DNA of 64,000 nt from Polyangia bacterium (GCA_030429545.1 JAUIFF010000014.1:1-64000); one strand, 5' to 3'; shown: positions 18,974-29,017, numbered from the stretch's first letter. Numbers and translations: made by a program. Notes: generated from the sequence alone by a model not told the origin.

Positions 18974-21900
18974 CTAGGTCGACGACCGTCGCCACAACCC
19001 AACCTCCTCGACAGCGCAGTAGAGCACCGGCACTACGAACAGCGTGAGCACCTCGATCGCCATGCCACCGACCGCCGGCAGGGCCATCGGCACCATAATG
19101 TCTGCCCCCCGCCCCTGTGAGGTGATCACCGGCAACAGGGCAAGGATGGTCGTCGCCGTTGTCATCAGGCACGGTCGCACCCGCCGAACGCCGGCTTCGA
19201 TCACCCGCTCCCGCACCTCGGCAACGGTCTGCGCCGGCGCGCGGGCAAACTGTTGTTTGAGATAGGTCGACATCACCACCCCGTCGTCGGTGGCGATCCC
19301 AACGAGGGCGATAAACCCAATCCACACGGCGACCGACATGTTGACCGTGTCGACCTGAAACAGGTCGCGCATTGATGTCCCCAAAATGACGAAGTCGAGA
19401 AACCATGGTTGCCCATACAACCACACCAACACAAAGCCGCCCGACACGGCCACCACCACCCCGGAGTAAATCACCAGGGTGGTCGCAAACCGGTGAAACT
19501 GCAGGTACAGCAGCACCAACACAAAGGCCAGCGCAACCGGGACCAACACCAACAGTCGCTGTTCGCTGCGCACCTGGTTTTCGTAGGACCCGGCAAAATC
19601 AAAGCTCACGCCGTCGGGCACCACCAGCGTGCCCTCGGCAATCGCGTGGTCAATGGCTGCACGTGCCCGTTCGACCACCTCGACTTCGGGCACATCTCGC
19701 TCGCGGTCAAACAGCACATAGCTCGTCAAAAATGTGTCTTCGGATTTGATGACCTGCGGTCCGCGGACGTACTCAATACTCGCCAACTGGGTGAGCGGTA
19801 CCTGCTCGCCCGTCGCCGTCAAAATCAGGATACGACCGAGCGCCTCAATGCTGTCCCGCTCCTCTCGCATGTAGCGAACGCGCACGGGATAACGCTCGCG
19901 ACCTTCGACAGTACGCGTCAGTGTCATGCCACCTAGGGCGACTTGCAGGGTGCGTTGGACTTCGACGATCGAAAGCCCGTAACGCCCGATGGCCTCGCGG
20001 TTGAGGTCGATTTCGAGGTACGGTTTGCCAACGACTCGGTCGGCAAACACAGTGTCAGACCTGACCTCAGGAACATCCCTCAAAACTGTTTCGAGCTCGA
20101 GCCCAAAGCTCTCGATCGCCGCGAGTGTGGGCCCGTGGATCTTGACCCCCATGGGCGCCCGCATCCCGCTTTGCAGCATCACGATCCGCGCGCCAATCGG
20201 CATCAAAGTCGGTGCACTGGTGAGACCTGGCCGCTTGGCAACGTCGACGATCTCTTGCCAAATATCATCGGAGGAGTGGATGTGGTCGCGCCACTGCCGG
20301 ACCCGCGTGCCATCGGCTTGCACCCGATACTCGGGTTTGTAAGTCACAACCGTCTCGATCATCGAGACCGGAGCCGGGTCGAGGGCACTGTCGACGCGCC
20401 CGAGCTTGCCCACCGCCCTGTCGACCTCGGGTATCGCCGCGATCGCGGCATCCATATCCGACAACATCTGCAACACCTCGCCGATCGATGCGTGCGGCAT
20501 GGTTGTTGGCATATACAAGAAAGATCCCTCATCGAAGGGCGGCATGTACTCGCGCCCGAGCCCCGGCAACGCCTCGCCCATGGCGGCGACCTTGGGATGT
20601 TGGCGACTCGACTCGGGCAAAAACCCAAACACCCGGTCAAAGCCCAACCAGGCGGCGCTGCCAAACACCACCAACGCCAGCGGAAACACCATAAACGCGA
20701 GCTTGTTGGCGAGTACCGACCGCAGGATCCACGGGTACAACCACTCAAACAGGCGAAAACTGCCGAGCACGAGGGCGATAAGTCCCCCGACAAACCCGAC
20801 GTTGGCAAGGCCCCCGGCAGGGCCGAGTGGCAGCCAGTTTTCGGCGAGCAGCAGGGTCACGGCAACAATCGCCACCAGGGTTTCAGCGGTGTGTAAAACC
20901 CCAACCGTGCGGGCAGCCAAAAATGGCCGGACAAGGCGCACGACCCCCAAGCCAGCGACCACAAGCCCGGCCGCGGTATGGCTCGACAGCAGCCATGCAC
21001 CCAGGCCCACGAGCAACCAGTCGCGCAGATGTTGGGCGCGAATAAGTGCACGTACAACATCGATCCAACCGCGGCCTGAGGGCGGGCCTGGACGCCGGCG
21101 AAACACCATCAACGCAGCCCCCGGCAACACCACAACGGCCAGGACAAAGGCCCCGGCCATGGCGAATGTCTTGGTATATGCAAGTGGCGCAAACAGGCGT
21201 AGTTCAGTGGCTGAGAGGCCGAACACCGGTAAAAAACTGACAACCGTGGTCAGCACCGAGGTCAGCACTGCTGGCGCGACTTCGGCGATTGCCCGCCGCA
21301 CCACCACCACCCGCGACGCCCCCGGTTCGGCCCGTTGCAGGTGCTGCTCGACGTTCTCGACAAACACGATCCCGATGTCGACCATCGTGCCAATCGCAAT
21401 TGCGATGCCACCGAGTGCCATGATGTTGGCATCGACCCCGGTCGCTTTCATGACGATAAAGGCCGCCAATACGCCAAGGGGCAACATCGCCGAGATCAAC
21501 AGCGAGCTGCGAATGTTTCGCAACATAATCAGCACAACGATGACGGTGATCAGAATCTCCTGGTAGAGCGCCGTCGACAGGGTGCTGAGGGTTTCGTGAA
21601 TCAGGGTGGTGCGGTCATAAAACGGGACGATTTTGACCTGGCTGACGGTGCCGTCCTCGAGTGTGCGTCGGGGGAGCCCGGGTTCGATCGCGGCGATCTT
21701 TTGTTTGACCGCCGAAATCACGGCCAACGGGTTTTCCATATAGCGAGCCACCACCACGCCACCAACGGCCGGCGCACCTTCGTCGTCGAGCGCCCCCCGG
21801 CGTAGAGATGGCCCAAGGGTCACATGCCCGACATCGCGGATACGAATGGGTGTATGATCACGGGTCTCGACAACGGTCGATTCGAGGTCTTCGATCCCAC

Positions 21901-22687
21901 GGACAAATCCCCGGCCGCGCACGACATACTCGACGCGATTGATCTCGAGGGTGCGGGCGCCGACATCGAGGTTGGAGTTGCGCACAGCACCGGCAACCTG
22001 GGCCAGGCTCACGCCGTGGGCACGCATCGCCTCGGGGTCGACATCGACCTGATACTCGCGCACAAATCCACCGACCGAGGCGACTTCGCTAACACCTTCA
22101 ACCGCCTGCAGGGCATAGCGAACCGACCAATCCTGGATGCTGCGCAACTCGTCCGGGTCCCACCCGCCCACGGTGTTGCCGTGCTCGTCCTGGCCCTCGA
22201 GCGTGTACCAAAAAATCTGCCCCAGGGCGGTCGCGTCGGGGCCCAAGGTCGGGGTGACCCCATCGGGAACTGTCCCCGGGGCCAGCGATGCGAGCTTTTC
22301 GAGCACCCGCGCCCGCGACCAGTAAAACTCGACCTCGTCGGCAAAGATGACGTAGACGCTCGAAAACCCAAATGCCGACGAGCTGCGAACCGTGCGGACC
22401 CCGGGGATCCCCATGAGCGCGGTGGTGAGTGGATAGGTGATCTGGTCTTCGACGTCGCGCGGCGACCGGCCTGGCCACTGTGTAAATACAATTTGTTGGT
22501 TCTCACCGATGTCGGGGATGGCGTCGACCGGCACTGGATCGCGGTCGATGATGTCGGTCTCAACAGCAAACGGCGAGACATACAAGCCGGTGCCAACAAG
22601 CATCAGCACCAGCACAAACACCACAAACCGGTTGTTGATGCACCAACCGACGATGTGCTCCCACAGACTTTGGGGTTTACCACTCAA
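18974..22687 (-). CDS. cusA: Heavy-metal efflux RND pump, CusA/CzcA type
   Basis: 1,237-residue inner-membrane proton-driven RND pump, longer than the usual 1,040-1,070. The start reads NNRFVVFVLVLMLVGTGLYV and DPVPVDAIPDIGENQQIVFTQWPG, typical of HME-RND. The TM4 motif GGIAIAIGTMVDIGIVFVEN with its essential Asp is present, as are the periplasmic Met positions MPPFDEGSFLYMPTTMP and MLQSGMRAPMGVKIHG, which favour Cu/Ag over Co/Zn/Cd. An extra hydrophobic region at about residues 560-680 (LRDWLLVGLGAWLLSSHTAAGL, LVAIVAVTLLLAENWLPLG) accounts for the added length. It starts at TTG 22687, overlapping the membrane-fusion gene stop as TTGA. Last gene of the efflux operon. Confidence 0.93.
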   Translation of the reverse strand: MSGKPQSLWEHIVGWCINNRFVVFVLVLMLVGTGLYVSPFAVETDIIDRDPVPVDAIPDIGENQQIVFTQWPGRSPRDVEDQITYPLTTALMGIPGVRTVRSSSAFGFSSVYVIFADEVEFYWSRARVLEKLASLAPGTVPDGVTPTLGPDATALGQIFWYTLEGQDEHGNTVGGWDPDELRSIQDWSVRYALQAVEGVSEVASVGGFVREYQVDVDPEAMRAHGVSLAQVAGAVRNSNLDVGARTLEINRVEYVVRGRGFVRGIEDLESTVVETRDHTPIRIRDVGHVTLGPSLRRGALDDEGAPAVGGVVVARYMENPLAVISAVKQKIAAIEPGLPRRTLEDGTVSQVKIVPFYDRTTLIHETLSTLSTALYQEILITVIVVLIMLRNIRSSLLISAMLPLGVLAAFIVMKATGVDANIMALGGIAIAIGTMVDIGIVFVENVEQHLQRAEPGASRVVVVRRAIAEVAPAVLTSVLTTVVSFLPVFGLSATELRLFAPLAYTKTFAMAGAFVLAVVVLPGAALMVFRRRPGPPSGRGWIDVVRALIRAQHLRDWLLVGLGAWLLSSHTAAGLVVAGLGVVRLVRPFLAARTVGVLHTAETLVAIVAVTLLLAENWLPLGPAGGLANVGFVGGLIALVLGSFRLFEWLYPWILRSVLANKLAFMVFPLALVVFGSAAWLGFDRVFGFLPESSRQHPKVAAMGEALPGLGREYMPPFDEGSFLYMPTTMPHASIGEVLQMLSDMDAAIAAIPEVDRAVGKLGRVDSALDPAPVSMIETVVTYKPEYRVQADGTRVRQWRDHIHSSDDIWQEIVDVAKRPGLTSAPTLMPIGARIVMLQSGMRAPMGVKIHGPTLAAIESFGLELETVLRDVPEVRSDTVFADRVVGKPYLEIDLNREAIGRYGLSIVEVQRTLQVALGGMTLTRTVEGRERYPVRVRYMREERDSIEALGRILILTATGEQVPLTQLASIEYVRGPQVIKSEDTFLTSYVLFDRERDVPEVEVVERARAAIDHAIAEGTLVVPDGVSFDFAGSYENQVRSEQRLLVLVPVALAFVLVLLYLQFHRFATTLVIYSGVVVAVSGGFVLVWLYGQPWFLDFVILGTSMRDLFQVDTVNMSVAVWIGFIALVGIATDDGVVMSTYLKQQFARAPAQTVAEVRERVIEAGVRRVRPCLMTTATTILALLPVITSQGRGADIMVPMALPAVGGMAIEVLTLFVVPVLYCAVEEVGLWRRSST

Positions 22688-24549
22688 TGCTGATGCCCTC
22701 CGACGTGGCCACCCGGCGCGGGTGTGTCGACCGGCGGGTTGAGGTAGGCCCCGGGCGCGATTTCCTGGCGAACCTCACCACACGAGCGCATCGAGTTGCC
22801 AAAATATGCATTGTCAATCTTATCGCCCTGCTGAATCCACGCGGCACCATTGGTCCGCTGGGCCATCGGGCAAAATGCCAGATAGACCGGCTCATCGAGC
22901 GGGTTGCCAAACCGCGCAAGCACGGTTGAGACCCCGTTGGTGAGTTCTTCAAAGCCGACGCGAGCGGCCTCTAAATCACTGGCCTTGGCAACATGGTGGG
23001 CGTGGGCTCGCAGGTTGGGCTCGATTTCGGCCCATAACTTTTTGGCCTCCGCTGGCTTGTCGAGCTTGATCCGGGCCACCGCGCGTTCGAGGCTTTCAGC
23101 CGCCTGTTGGGCAGTGCTGAGGTCGTCGGCGGCAAGTCCCCGTTGAAGCGAGAGGTAGTGCTCGAGCACCGGAGCGAGACGTTTGGCCTGCGCTGCACCG
23201 AGGACGATGGCATGGTCCCACACCCCGGGGTCGCGGTCGTCGGGCGAGGCCATCATACTTGTACCACCACGGATCTGGAGGTCGGCATCGAGGGCAAAGG
23301 CACCTCGCAACACCACTCGCTCACCGTCGGAGAGCCCGGCGACCACCGGATAGACATTGCCCAAACGCGGGCCCAAGCGCACGGTACGAGGCTCGTAGGC
23401 GGTGCTATCTCCGGCCGCGACTTCGACGTAGACAATCGCCCGCCGCCCGGTAAACAGCGGAGCCGTGGCCGGAACGACCAACGGGGGCTGGCCCTCGGTT
23501 TGTGCGGCAACAGTTGCCTGTGCAAACATTCCCGGCCGCAGCCGACCGTCGCTGTTGTCAACCTCAACCCGCACCTGGGTGGTACGCCGGCGAGGATCGA
23601 GGGTCGGGTCGATAAAGGTGACTTCGCCGGTAAATATCTCCCCGGGTAGGGCCTCGACTTCGACCTGCACCTGCTGCCCCATCGACAGCCGCGGCAGGTC
23701 ACTTTCGTAGGCATCTAGTTGCACCCACAACTTGTTGAGATTGGCCACCCGATACAGCGACGTGCCGGTTTCGACATAGGCACCTTCGGTTGCGGAGCGC
23801 TCGATAACCGTGCCGGCAAACGGTGTGCGGATTGCGACCTTTCGCGTGGGCTTTTTTTGCCGTTCCATGCGGGCGAGCGCATCGTCGGGGACCCCCAAAA
23901 GTCGCAGTCGTTGGCGCACAGCCTCAAGTGCGGCCTCGGCCGCGCCGCGGGCTGCCGGTGGGCTCGCGGCCAAACGTGCAACCTGTTTTTTGGCCACCAA
24001 AAGGTCCTGGTGGGCAGCAAACACCTCGGGGCTATAAAGTGTGGCAATCACCTGCCCGGCTCGCACTTTTTGCCCAGTTACTTTGACATGCAAGCGTTCG
24101 ATCCGGCCACCGGTCCACGCGGTGATCGATTTGAGGGTTGTTTCGTCGGCTTCGACCTTGCCGAGTAGCCGCACTTCGGCGCTCGCCCCCAGCTGGCGAC
24201 CTACCGCAGCGGTGCGCAACTGGGCCAGGGCCTTGGCTCGCGGCGAAAGTGTCACGCGATTTTGGTGGTCGCCCGAGCCTGCACTTTCGTCGGTCGACAC
24301 GGGGATGAGGTCCATGCCGCAAATCGGGCATGCGCCCATCTGTGGCTGACGAATTTGCGGGTGCATCGAGCAGGTCCAGTCGGTTTGTGGCGGCTGCTCA
24401 TTTTGCGTTTGTGGCTCGGCATCGACGTCCTCGCCGGATCCACCAAACCCAACCGCCGCCGCGCCGAGCAAAAATCCGACGAGTACAAACCCGAGGCTCC
24501 CAACCCGGGCACCGAGCCAACGTTGTATCTCCTGCACGTGGTTAGTCAT
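22684..24549 (-). CDS. cusB: Periplasmic membrane-fusion subunit of metal efflux, CusB type
   Basis: 621 residues from the ATG 24549. Order: N-terminal membrane anchor (LGFVLVGFLLGAAAVGFGG), a heavy-metal-binding domain WTCSMHPQIRQPQMGACPICGMDLIPV with paired Cys and Met, a barrel-sandwich and hairpin (TGQKVRAGQVIATLYSPEV ... IRTPFAGTVIERSATEGAYV), and beta-barrel and membrane-proximal domains. An extra C-terminal domain of about 170 residues has YLAFCPMAQRTNGAAWIQQGDKIDNAYFG, the DUF3347 pattern, and ends GGHVGGHQH. Both added domains suit metal capture in the periplasm. It overlaps the outer-membrane gene upstream by 8 bp and cusA by 4 bp, so it is tightly coupled. Confidence 0.93.
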   Translation of the reverse strand: MTNHVQEIQRWLGARVGSLGFVLVGFLLGAAAVGFGGSGEDVDAEPQTQNEQPPQTDWTCSMHPQIRQPQMGACPICGMDLIPVSTDESAGSGDHQNRVTLSPRAKALAQLRTAAVGRQLGASAEVRLLGKVEADETTLKSITAWTGGRIERLHVKVTGQKVRAGQVIATLYSPEVFAAHQDLLVAKKQVARLAASPPAARGAAEAALEAVRQRLRLLGVPDDALARMERQKKPTRKVAIRTPFAGTVIERSATEGAYVETGTSLYRVANLNKLWVQLDAYESDLPRLSMGQQVQVEVEALPGEIFTGEVTFIDPTLDPRRRTTQVRVEVDNSDGRLRPGMFAQATVAAQTEGQPPLVVPATAPLFTGRRAIVYVEVAAGDSTAYEPRTVRLGPRLGNVYPVVAGLSDGERVVLRGAFALDADLQIRGGTSMMASPDDRDPGVWDHAIVLGAAQAKRLAPVLEHYLSLQRGLAADDLSTAQQAAESLERAVARIKLDKPAEAKKLWAEIEPNLRAHAHHVAKASDLEAARVGFEELTNGVSTVLARFGNPLDEPVYLAFCPMAQRTNGAAWIQQGDKIDNAYFGNSMRSCGEVRQEIAPGAYLNPPVDTPAPGGHVGGHQH

Positions 24550-25996
24550 CGAAATCTCCCCGGTCGATCGTCGCGGGCTGGACCGCCGTGGCCGGTTGCA
24601 CGGGTTGCTTGGCAGCTCCCGGTTGCACCGCTGTGGCCGGTTGCACCGCTGTGGCCGGTTGCACCGCATGACCAACAATCCGCTCTAGCTGGGCCCAAGC
24701 TCGCCCATAGTCGGCATAGGCCTGCTCGCGTTCAATGTGAAGTTGCAGCAAGTCGCGCTGGGCCAACAGGGTTTGGGCCACGGCCCCTTGACCAGTTGTA
24801 TAAGCACCGAGTACCGAGGCATAGGCGGACTCGGCCTGGGGCAGTAGGGTGTCGCGGTACAGCTCCACGCGCCGCACCGCATCGCGCACCGAGCTATGTG
24901 CCTGTACAAGTTGCGCGCGCGAGGCATCGGCAGCCACCCGCTTTTCGGCCCGGGCCACACGGGCCTGGGCACGCGCGGCTTTGATCCCGTCACCGTAGTT
25001 TTTTTGCCACAGCGGTAACCGCAGGCCGCCACCGACCACCACTGCATCCTTGCCGCTGTCCTGGATATCTTGCCCGGCAGCCTGACCGGTGACGATCCAA
25101 TCCACACCCAGGGTGAAGCTCGGGAACCGTTCCGCTCGGCGCGCGCGGGCCGTCGATTCGCTGGCCTGGGCCAACTCGTCGAAAGCCCTCAACCTTGGAT
25201 GCTGCTCAACTTCTCGGGCGAGTACTTCGGGCGAGGTCGCCGGTAACAATGGCTCGCGCCGGAGTTTTTGGGTTGGGACTTCGGTTTGCATCGGCAAGCC
25301 AACGACGGCGCGCAGGTTGGCTGCGGCCGACACCTCCTGCTCGTCCATCCCATGGATCGCATCGGCCACACGCGCCGCACGCAGGTCGATTTGTTGGAGG
25401 TCGGCCAGGGTTGCCGAGCCCGTTGCAATGCGGGCACGGACTGTCTCCGAAAGACCGCGTACCACGGCGAGGTGCTCACGATGGATTTCGCGGGTCTGGC
25501 GGATCTGCCACAGGGTCCAGTAGGCCTGGGCAACACGCTCGGCGACTTGCAAGGACTGCGCTTCAAACTGCCGCTGAGCGGCGCGGGCACGGGCGGCCGC
25601 GGCATCGGCCCCGGCGGTGAGCTTGGTTGGCCACGGAAAGGCCTGCTGCAAACTAATTCGCGCTTGCTGGGGCCCCACCCGAGTTTCGACAGCCCGCACG
25701 AACACGCCGAAACTCAGATTTGGCTCGGGCAGCCGTCGCGCGCGGGAAATCTCGTAGACCGTGGCCTCCCAGCGGGCAAATGCGGCTTCGATCGCGGGGC
25801 TGCGGTCGAGTGCTGCAGCCGTATAGGCCGGCAATCCGCGACTGAAATCAACCGGCTGATTCTCGGGCGCTTCGTGTCCACTGGTTGGGTGTTGTGCGGC
25901 CACTTGAGCAAGGTCGCGACGAGCCTGCTTCTCCCACTGGCCGGCACACCCAGTTACAAGGGCAGCACAGCCGACCCACATCACTGGTCGCTGCAT
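24542..25996 (-). CDS. cusC: Outer membrane efflux channel, TolC/CusC family lipoprotein
   Basis: 484 residues from the ATG 25996. Lipoprotein signal (lipobox LVTGC), then two TolC-type repeats: SPAIEAAFARWEATVYEISRARRLPEPNL and HPRLRAFDELAQASESTARARRAERFPSFTLGVDW, with long amphipathic helices between. The C-terminus carries three QPATAV-type repeats (AVQPATAVQPATAVQPG) unlike normal CusC, encoded by a short tandem DNA repeat at about 24588-24665. It forms the outer-membrane exit duct for CusBA. It is the first structural gene after the regulator pair and has a GG-N10-GC promoter candidate immediately upstream. Confidence 0.92.
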   Translation of the reverse strand: MQRPVMWVGCAALVTGCAGQWEKQARRDLAQVAAQHPTSGHEAPENQPVDFSRGLPAYTAAALDRSPAIEAAFARWEATVYEISRARRLPEPNLSFGVFVRAVETRVGPQQARISLQQAFPWPTKLTAGADAAAARARAAQRQFEAQSLQVAERVAQAYWTLWQIRQTREIHREHLAVVRGLSETVRARIATGSATLADLQQIDLRAARVADAIHGMDEQEVSAAANLRAVVGLPMQTEVPTQKLRREPLLPATSPEVLAREVEQHPRLRAFDELAQASESTARARRAERFPSFTLGVDWIVTGQAAGQDIQDSGKDAVVVGGGLRLPLWQKNYGDGIKAARAQARVARAEKRVAADASRAQLVQAHSSVRDAVRRVELYRDTLLPQAESAYASVLGAYTTGQGAVAQTLLAQRDLLQLHIEREQAYADYGRAWAQLERIVGHAVQPATAVQPATAVQPGAAKQPVQPATAVQPATIDRGDFDD

Positions 25997-26010
25997 ATAG
26001 GTGTTGTCTA

Positions 26011-26026
26011 AGCAAGTGCTAAACCA
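26011..26026 (-). promoter_or_regulatory. Sigma-54-type promoter candidate for the efflux genes
   Basis: On the minus strand TGGTTTAGCACTTGCT has the invariant GG and GC 10 bp apart and matches TGG and TTGCT of the sigma-54 consensus. The predicted start of transcription is about 26000, only 4-6 nt before the cusC ATG. The gene before it encodes a sigma-54 activator, and an inverted repeat (26107-26125) sits about 115 bp upstream, a typical enhancer distance. Confidence 0.55.
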
Positions 26027-26106
26027 CCCACGAACACCTATAAGCCTTTGTATTTTCAAGCAATGCTGTGTGGACAACAGGCCTTTTGTGACATGTAGAG
26101 TTTCAC

Positions 26107-26125
26107 TGTAACTGCTTGGGTTACA
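26107..26125. promoter_or_regulatory. Enhancer-like inverted repeat upstream of cusC
   Basis: TGTAAC-N7-GTTACA, perfect 6-bp arms. The same arms and spacing recur at 29090-29108 upstream of the sensor kinase gene (TGTAAC-N7-GTTACG). Two matching sites, each upstream of a GG-N10-GC promoter in the locus of an NtrC-type regulator, make it the best candidate for the regulator's own binding site. Confidence 0.6.
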
Positions 26126-26134
26126 AACTTTGGC

Positions 26135-27529
26135 TCACCCGCGGTAGTCACTCGGGTCAACCGCGTACTTGCGAAGCAGTCGATAAAAACTCTCCCGCTC
26201 GACGCCAGCATGGCGTGCAGCTGCGGCGACTTTGCCGTTGAACTTTTGCATGAGCGCGACCAAGTAACGCTTGCCGTAATCGGCACGACCGCGGTCGAGT
26301 GCCTCGGCCCAGGTACCTTCAACCAGATCGGAGGTGTTGCCAACTTCGGTCGTTTGCAGCTCGGGCGGCAAGTCGCCCACCTGTACCTGGGAAGTTTTCG
26401 CAACCACGCAGGCACGCTCGATCGCCGCGCGCAACTGGCGAACATTGCCGGGCCAGGGATATTGCCGAAGTCGTTCGAGGGCCGTCGGCGAGATTTCCCG
26501 AGCCAAGCGACCACGGTTTCGCTCGCTCGCTTCGCCAACGAAATACCGGGCAAGCAGCTCGATATCCTCCTGGCGCTCCCGCAGCGGTGGTAAGCGGACG
26601 AGTGCGACATTGAGCCGGTACCAAAGGTCCTGGCGGAACGTGCCATCGTCGACCATCGCCTGGAGGTCCCGATGGGTCGCCGCGATCAGGCGAAAATCGA
26701 CCGGGCGCTCCTGGGTTTCGCCGACTCGCCGGACCACCCGCTCTTCGAGAACACGTGTCAATTTTGCTTGGAGTGACAAGCGCATATCGCCAATTTCATC
26801 AAGAAAAAGGCTACCTCCATCGGCGGCCTCAAACAGACCCTTGCGTTCGCTGGTCGCGCCCGTGAATGCACCCTTGGCATGGCCAAACAACTCGCTCTCG
26901 AGCAAGTCCGCCGGCACGGCGGCACAGTTGAGAGCGACAAACCGGTTGCCAGCCCGCGGACTGAGGCTGTGCACGGCCCGGGCGACCCGCTCCTTGCCCG
27001 TGCCTGTCTCACCCAAGACGAGCGTAGTCGCGCTGCTGTCAGCGATCCGGCGGACGAGGTCCGCGAGCTCAATCATCGCGGGTGAGCGCGCGAGCAGGCC
27101 GGGCAAAACTTCGTCGGCACCAACGTCCGCCACGCTCGCCCGTGCGAGCGCCCGCAACAGCAACGCCCGGGCCGCATCTGGCTCGAATGGCTTGGTGAGA
27201 TAGTCGTAGGCCCCGAGTTTGAGCGCTTCGATCGCGGTGCCGACGGTCGCATAGGCGGTCATCAACACAAACTGCGCCTGGGGTTGGAGTTTGCGACAGG
27301 CTCGCAGCACGTCGAGGCCATCGAGATCAGGCATTTTGAGGTCGCACAGCACCGCATGCAGTGGCTGTTTACCCAGGATTTCGAGCGCCTCGCGCCCCGA
27401 CACGGCTGTGTGGACCACGGCGTCGTCACCCATGACCTTGGCCATCAGGCGCACCATGTTGCGGCGGTCATCGACCACCAGCAGTTGCGGTTTTTGGACG
27501 TCAAAATCGGGTGTGTCTGCGGTTGTCAC
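26135..27529 (-). CDS. Sigma-54-dependent response regulator (NtrC family)
   Basis: 464 residues from a GTG at 27529. A receiver domain with the phospho-Asp in AVLCDLKMPD and TAYAT/KPFEPD switch residues is followed by an AAA+ domain with Walker A GETGTGKE, the sigma-54 contact loop HAKGAFTGATSE and Walker B DGGSLFLDEIGD. The C-terminus is a Fis-type helix-turn-helix (KVAAAARHAGVERESFYRLLRKY). It activates sigma-54 polymerase when phosphorylated. It is 39 bp downstream of its probable partner kinase and 138 bp upstream of the efflux genes, so it very likely controls metal efflux. Confidence 0.93.
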   Translation of the reverse strand: MTTADTPDFDVQKPQLLVVDDRRNMVRLMAKVMGDDAVVHTAVSGREALEILGKQPLHAVLCDLKMPDLDGLDVLRACRKLQPQAQFVLMTAYATVGTAIEALKLGAYDYLTKPFEPDAARALLLRALARASVADVGADEVLPGLLARSPAMIELADLVRRIADSSATTLVLGETGTGKERVARAVHSLSPRAGNRFVALNCAAVPADLLESELFGHAKGAFTGATSERKGLFEAADGGSLFLDEIGDMRLSLQAKLTRVLEERVVRRVGETQERPVDFRLIAATHRDLQAMVDDGTFRQDLWYRLNVALVRLPPLRERQEDIELLARYFVGEASERNRGRLAREISPTALERLRQYPWPGNVRQLRAAIERACVVAKTSQVQVGDLPPELQTTEVGNTSDLVEGTWAEALDRGRADYGKRYLVALMQKFNGKVAAAARHAGVERESFYRLLRKYAVDPSDYRG

Positions 27530-27568
27530 AGCTTCAACAACATACCTTCATCTAGTGATAATTATTGC

Positions 27569-29017
27569 TTATTCTCGTGATTCAAGCGGCAGTCGCAAGC
27601 AAAATGTTGCCCCCTGCTGCCCGCGTGTGTCGACAACCTCGATCGTCCCGCGGTGGGCCTCAACAATCCCCTTGCACACAGCCAACCCGAGCCCTGTGCC
27701 ACCCGCTCGCTTCGTAAAAAACGGTTCGAACACGCGTCGGCGATCCTCCTGGGCAATCCCCGGGCCGCGATCTTCGACGTGAAGCTCGTAGTACCCACCG
27801 TCGACCCGCCCTCGCACCATAATTTCTTGCTGTGGTGTGGATACCTGGGCCGCGTTCGCCAGCAGATTGAGCAGCACTTGGCGCAACCGGCTGCGATCAC
27901 CAACCAACCTTTCGGGCGCTGCCTCGACCGCGATTGTATAGCCCTGCCCGACCGTACTTTCGCCAAACCGGGTGGCTGTTTCCTTGAGAAACGGCTGGAG
28001 CTCGATCGTCTCGGTCGAAAGGTCGTCACTGCGGGCGTAGGCCAGTAGGTCTTCGGCGATTCGCTGACACTGCGCCGCTTCTTCATCGAGGATCTGCAGC
28101 TCTTCGGCGAGGAGCGCGGGGTCACCATCGGGGCGCATGGTCTTGAGGTAGCCGCGAATGATCCCGATCGGGTTGTTCATCTCGTGGGCAATGCCGGCAG
28201 CGAGTTGGCCGATTGCCGCCATGCGTTCGTGGTGCACCACCCGTGCTTCGCGGCGTGCCAGCTCGTCGGCCATATGATCGAACGCTTCGCCGAGCTCGGC
28301 AATCTCCCCCTGACCAACCGGGCCGACACGGTGCTCAAAATTGCCGCCACCAAATGCCCGGGCGGCCTGGGTGAGTTGCGAAAGCGGCTTGAGCACGGCA
28401 ACACGCAGGCGGATTGAAAACCACAGCGAAAGCCCGAGAATCAGCAACACAAACACGCCACCGCCGATTAGGCCCGTGCGGGTTGCGTCGGTCGCCAAGA
28501 CATGGGCGTGGGCCATTTGCGAAGCCGCGATTTGGGCCAAGGCGTCGGCGTGGGTAAATGCCTCGCCACTGAGGGTTTCAAGCTCGAGCCGCACACGCCC
28601 GAGCTCGTCGACATCGCCGGTGTTGACTGCCCGGGTCGCCCCCGCCATCAGGGTGTCGTGCATCCGTTGGGTCTTTTGCCCGAGAGCCTCTAGCCGCCAG
28701 TGCTCGCGTTCCGGGATCCGTGGCGACAACTCCTGAATCCGCGCGCGGACTTGGTTGCGCCGGTCTTCGTAGCGCGACCGGTGCCGCTCCCCGTCCACGG
28801 TCATCCCCTGGGTTTCGAGGGCGAGCTCGCGGACCGCGGTCGCCAACTCGAGCCCTTGGCGAATCGCAGCCTCGTCGTGGCGCATCCCGGCGACCAACCC
28901 CGAAACATCCGAGATGATCACCAGCATCAACGCACACATCGCAGTCGCCAACAGCCCCACGGCCCCAAGTGCCAATGCGACTTGGCGGGCTAACAACGAG
29001 CGTGGAGAACGGGGCAT
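27569..29017 (-). CDS. Membrane sensor histidine kinase for metal efflux
   Basis: 482 residues from the ATG 29017. One TM helix (VALALGAVGLLATAMCALMLVII), about 150 residues of periplasmic, mostly helical sensor with several His and Met (MRHDEAA, ASQMAHAHVLATD), a second TM helix (LIGGGVFVLLILGLSLWFSI) and a HAMP linker. The phospho-acceptor His is in LAAGIAHEMNNPIGIIRGY, and the ATPase domain has N box NLLANAAQ, EDRGPGI and GTGLGLAVCKGIV. The arrangement kinase-regulator-efflux pump, all on one strand, fits a metal-sensing two-component system. The ligand itself is inferred from the pump, not seen. Confidence 0.92.
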   Translation of the reverse strand: MPRSPRSLLARQVALALGAVGLLATAMCALMLVIISDVSGLVAGMRHDEAAIRQGLELATAVRELALETQGMTVDGERHRSRYEDRRNQVRARIQELSPRIPEREHWRLEALGQKTQRMHDTLMAGATRAVNTGDVDELGRVRLELETLSGEAFTHADALAQIAASQMAHAHVLATDATRTGLIGGGVFVLLILGLSLWFSIRLRVAVLKPLSQLTQAARAFGGGNFEHRVGPVGQGEIAELGEAFDHMADELARREARVVHHERMAAIGQLAAGIAHEMNNPIGIIRGYLKTMRPDGDPALLAEELQILDEEAAQCQRIAEDLLAYARSDDLSTETIELQPFLKETATRFGESTVGQGYTIAVEAAPERLVGDRSRLRQVLLNLLANAAQVSTPQQEIMVRGRVDGGYYELHVEDRGPGIAQEDRRRVFEPFFTKRAGGTGLGLAVCKGIVEAHRGTIEVVDTRGQQGATFCLRLPLESRE

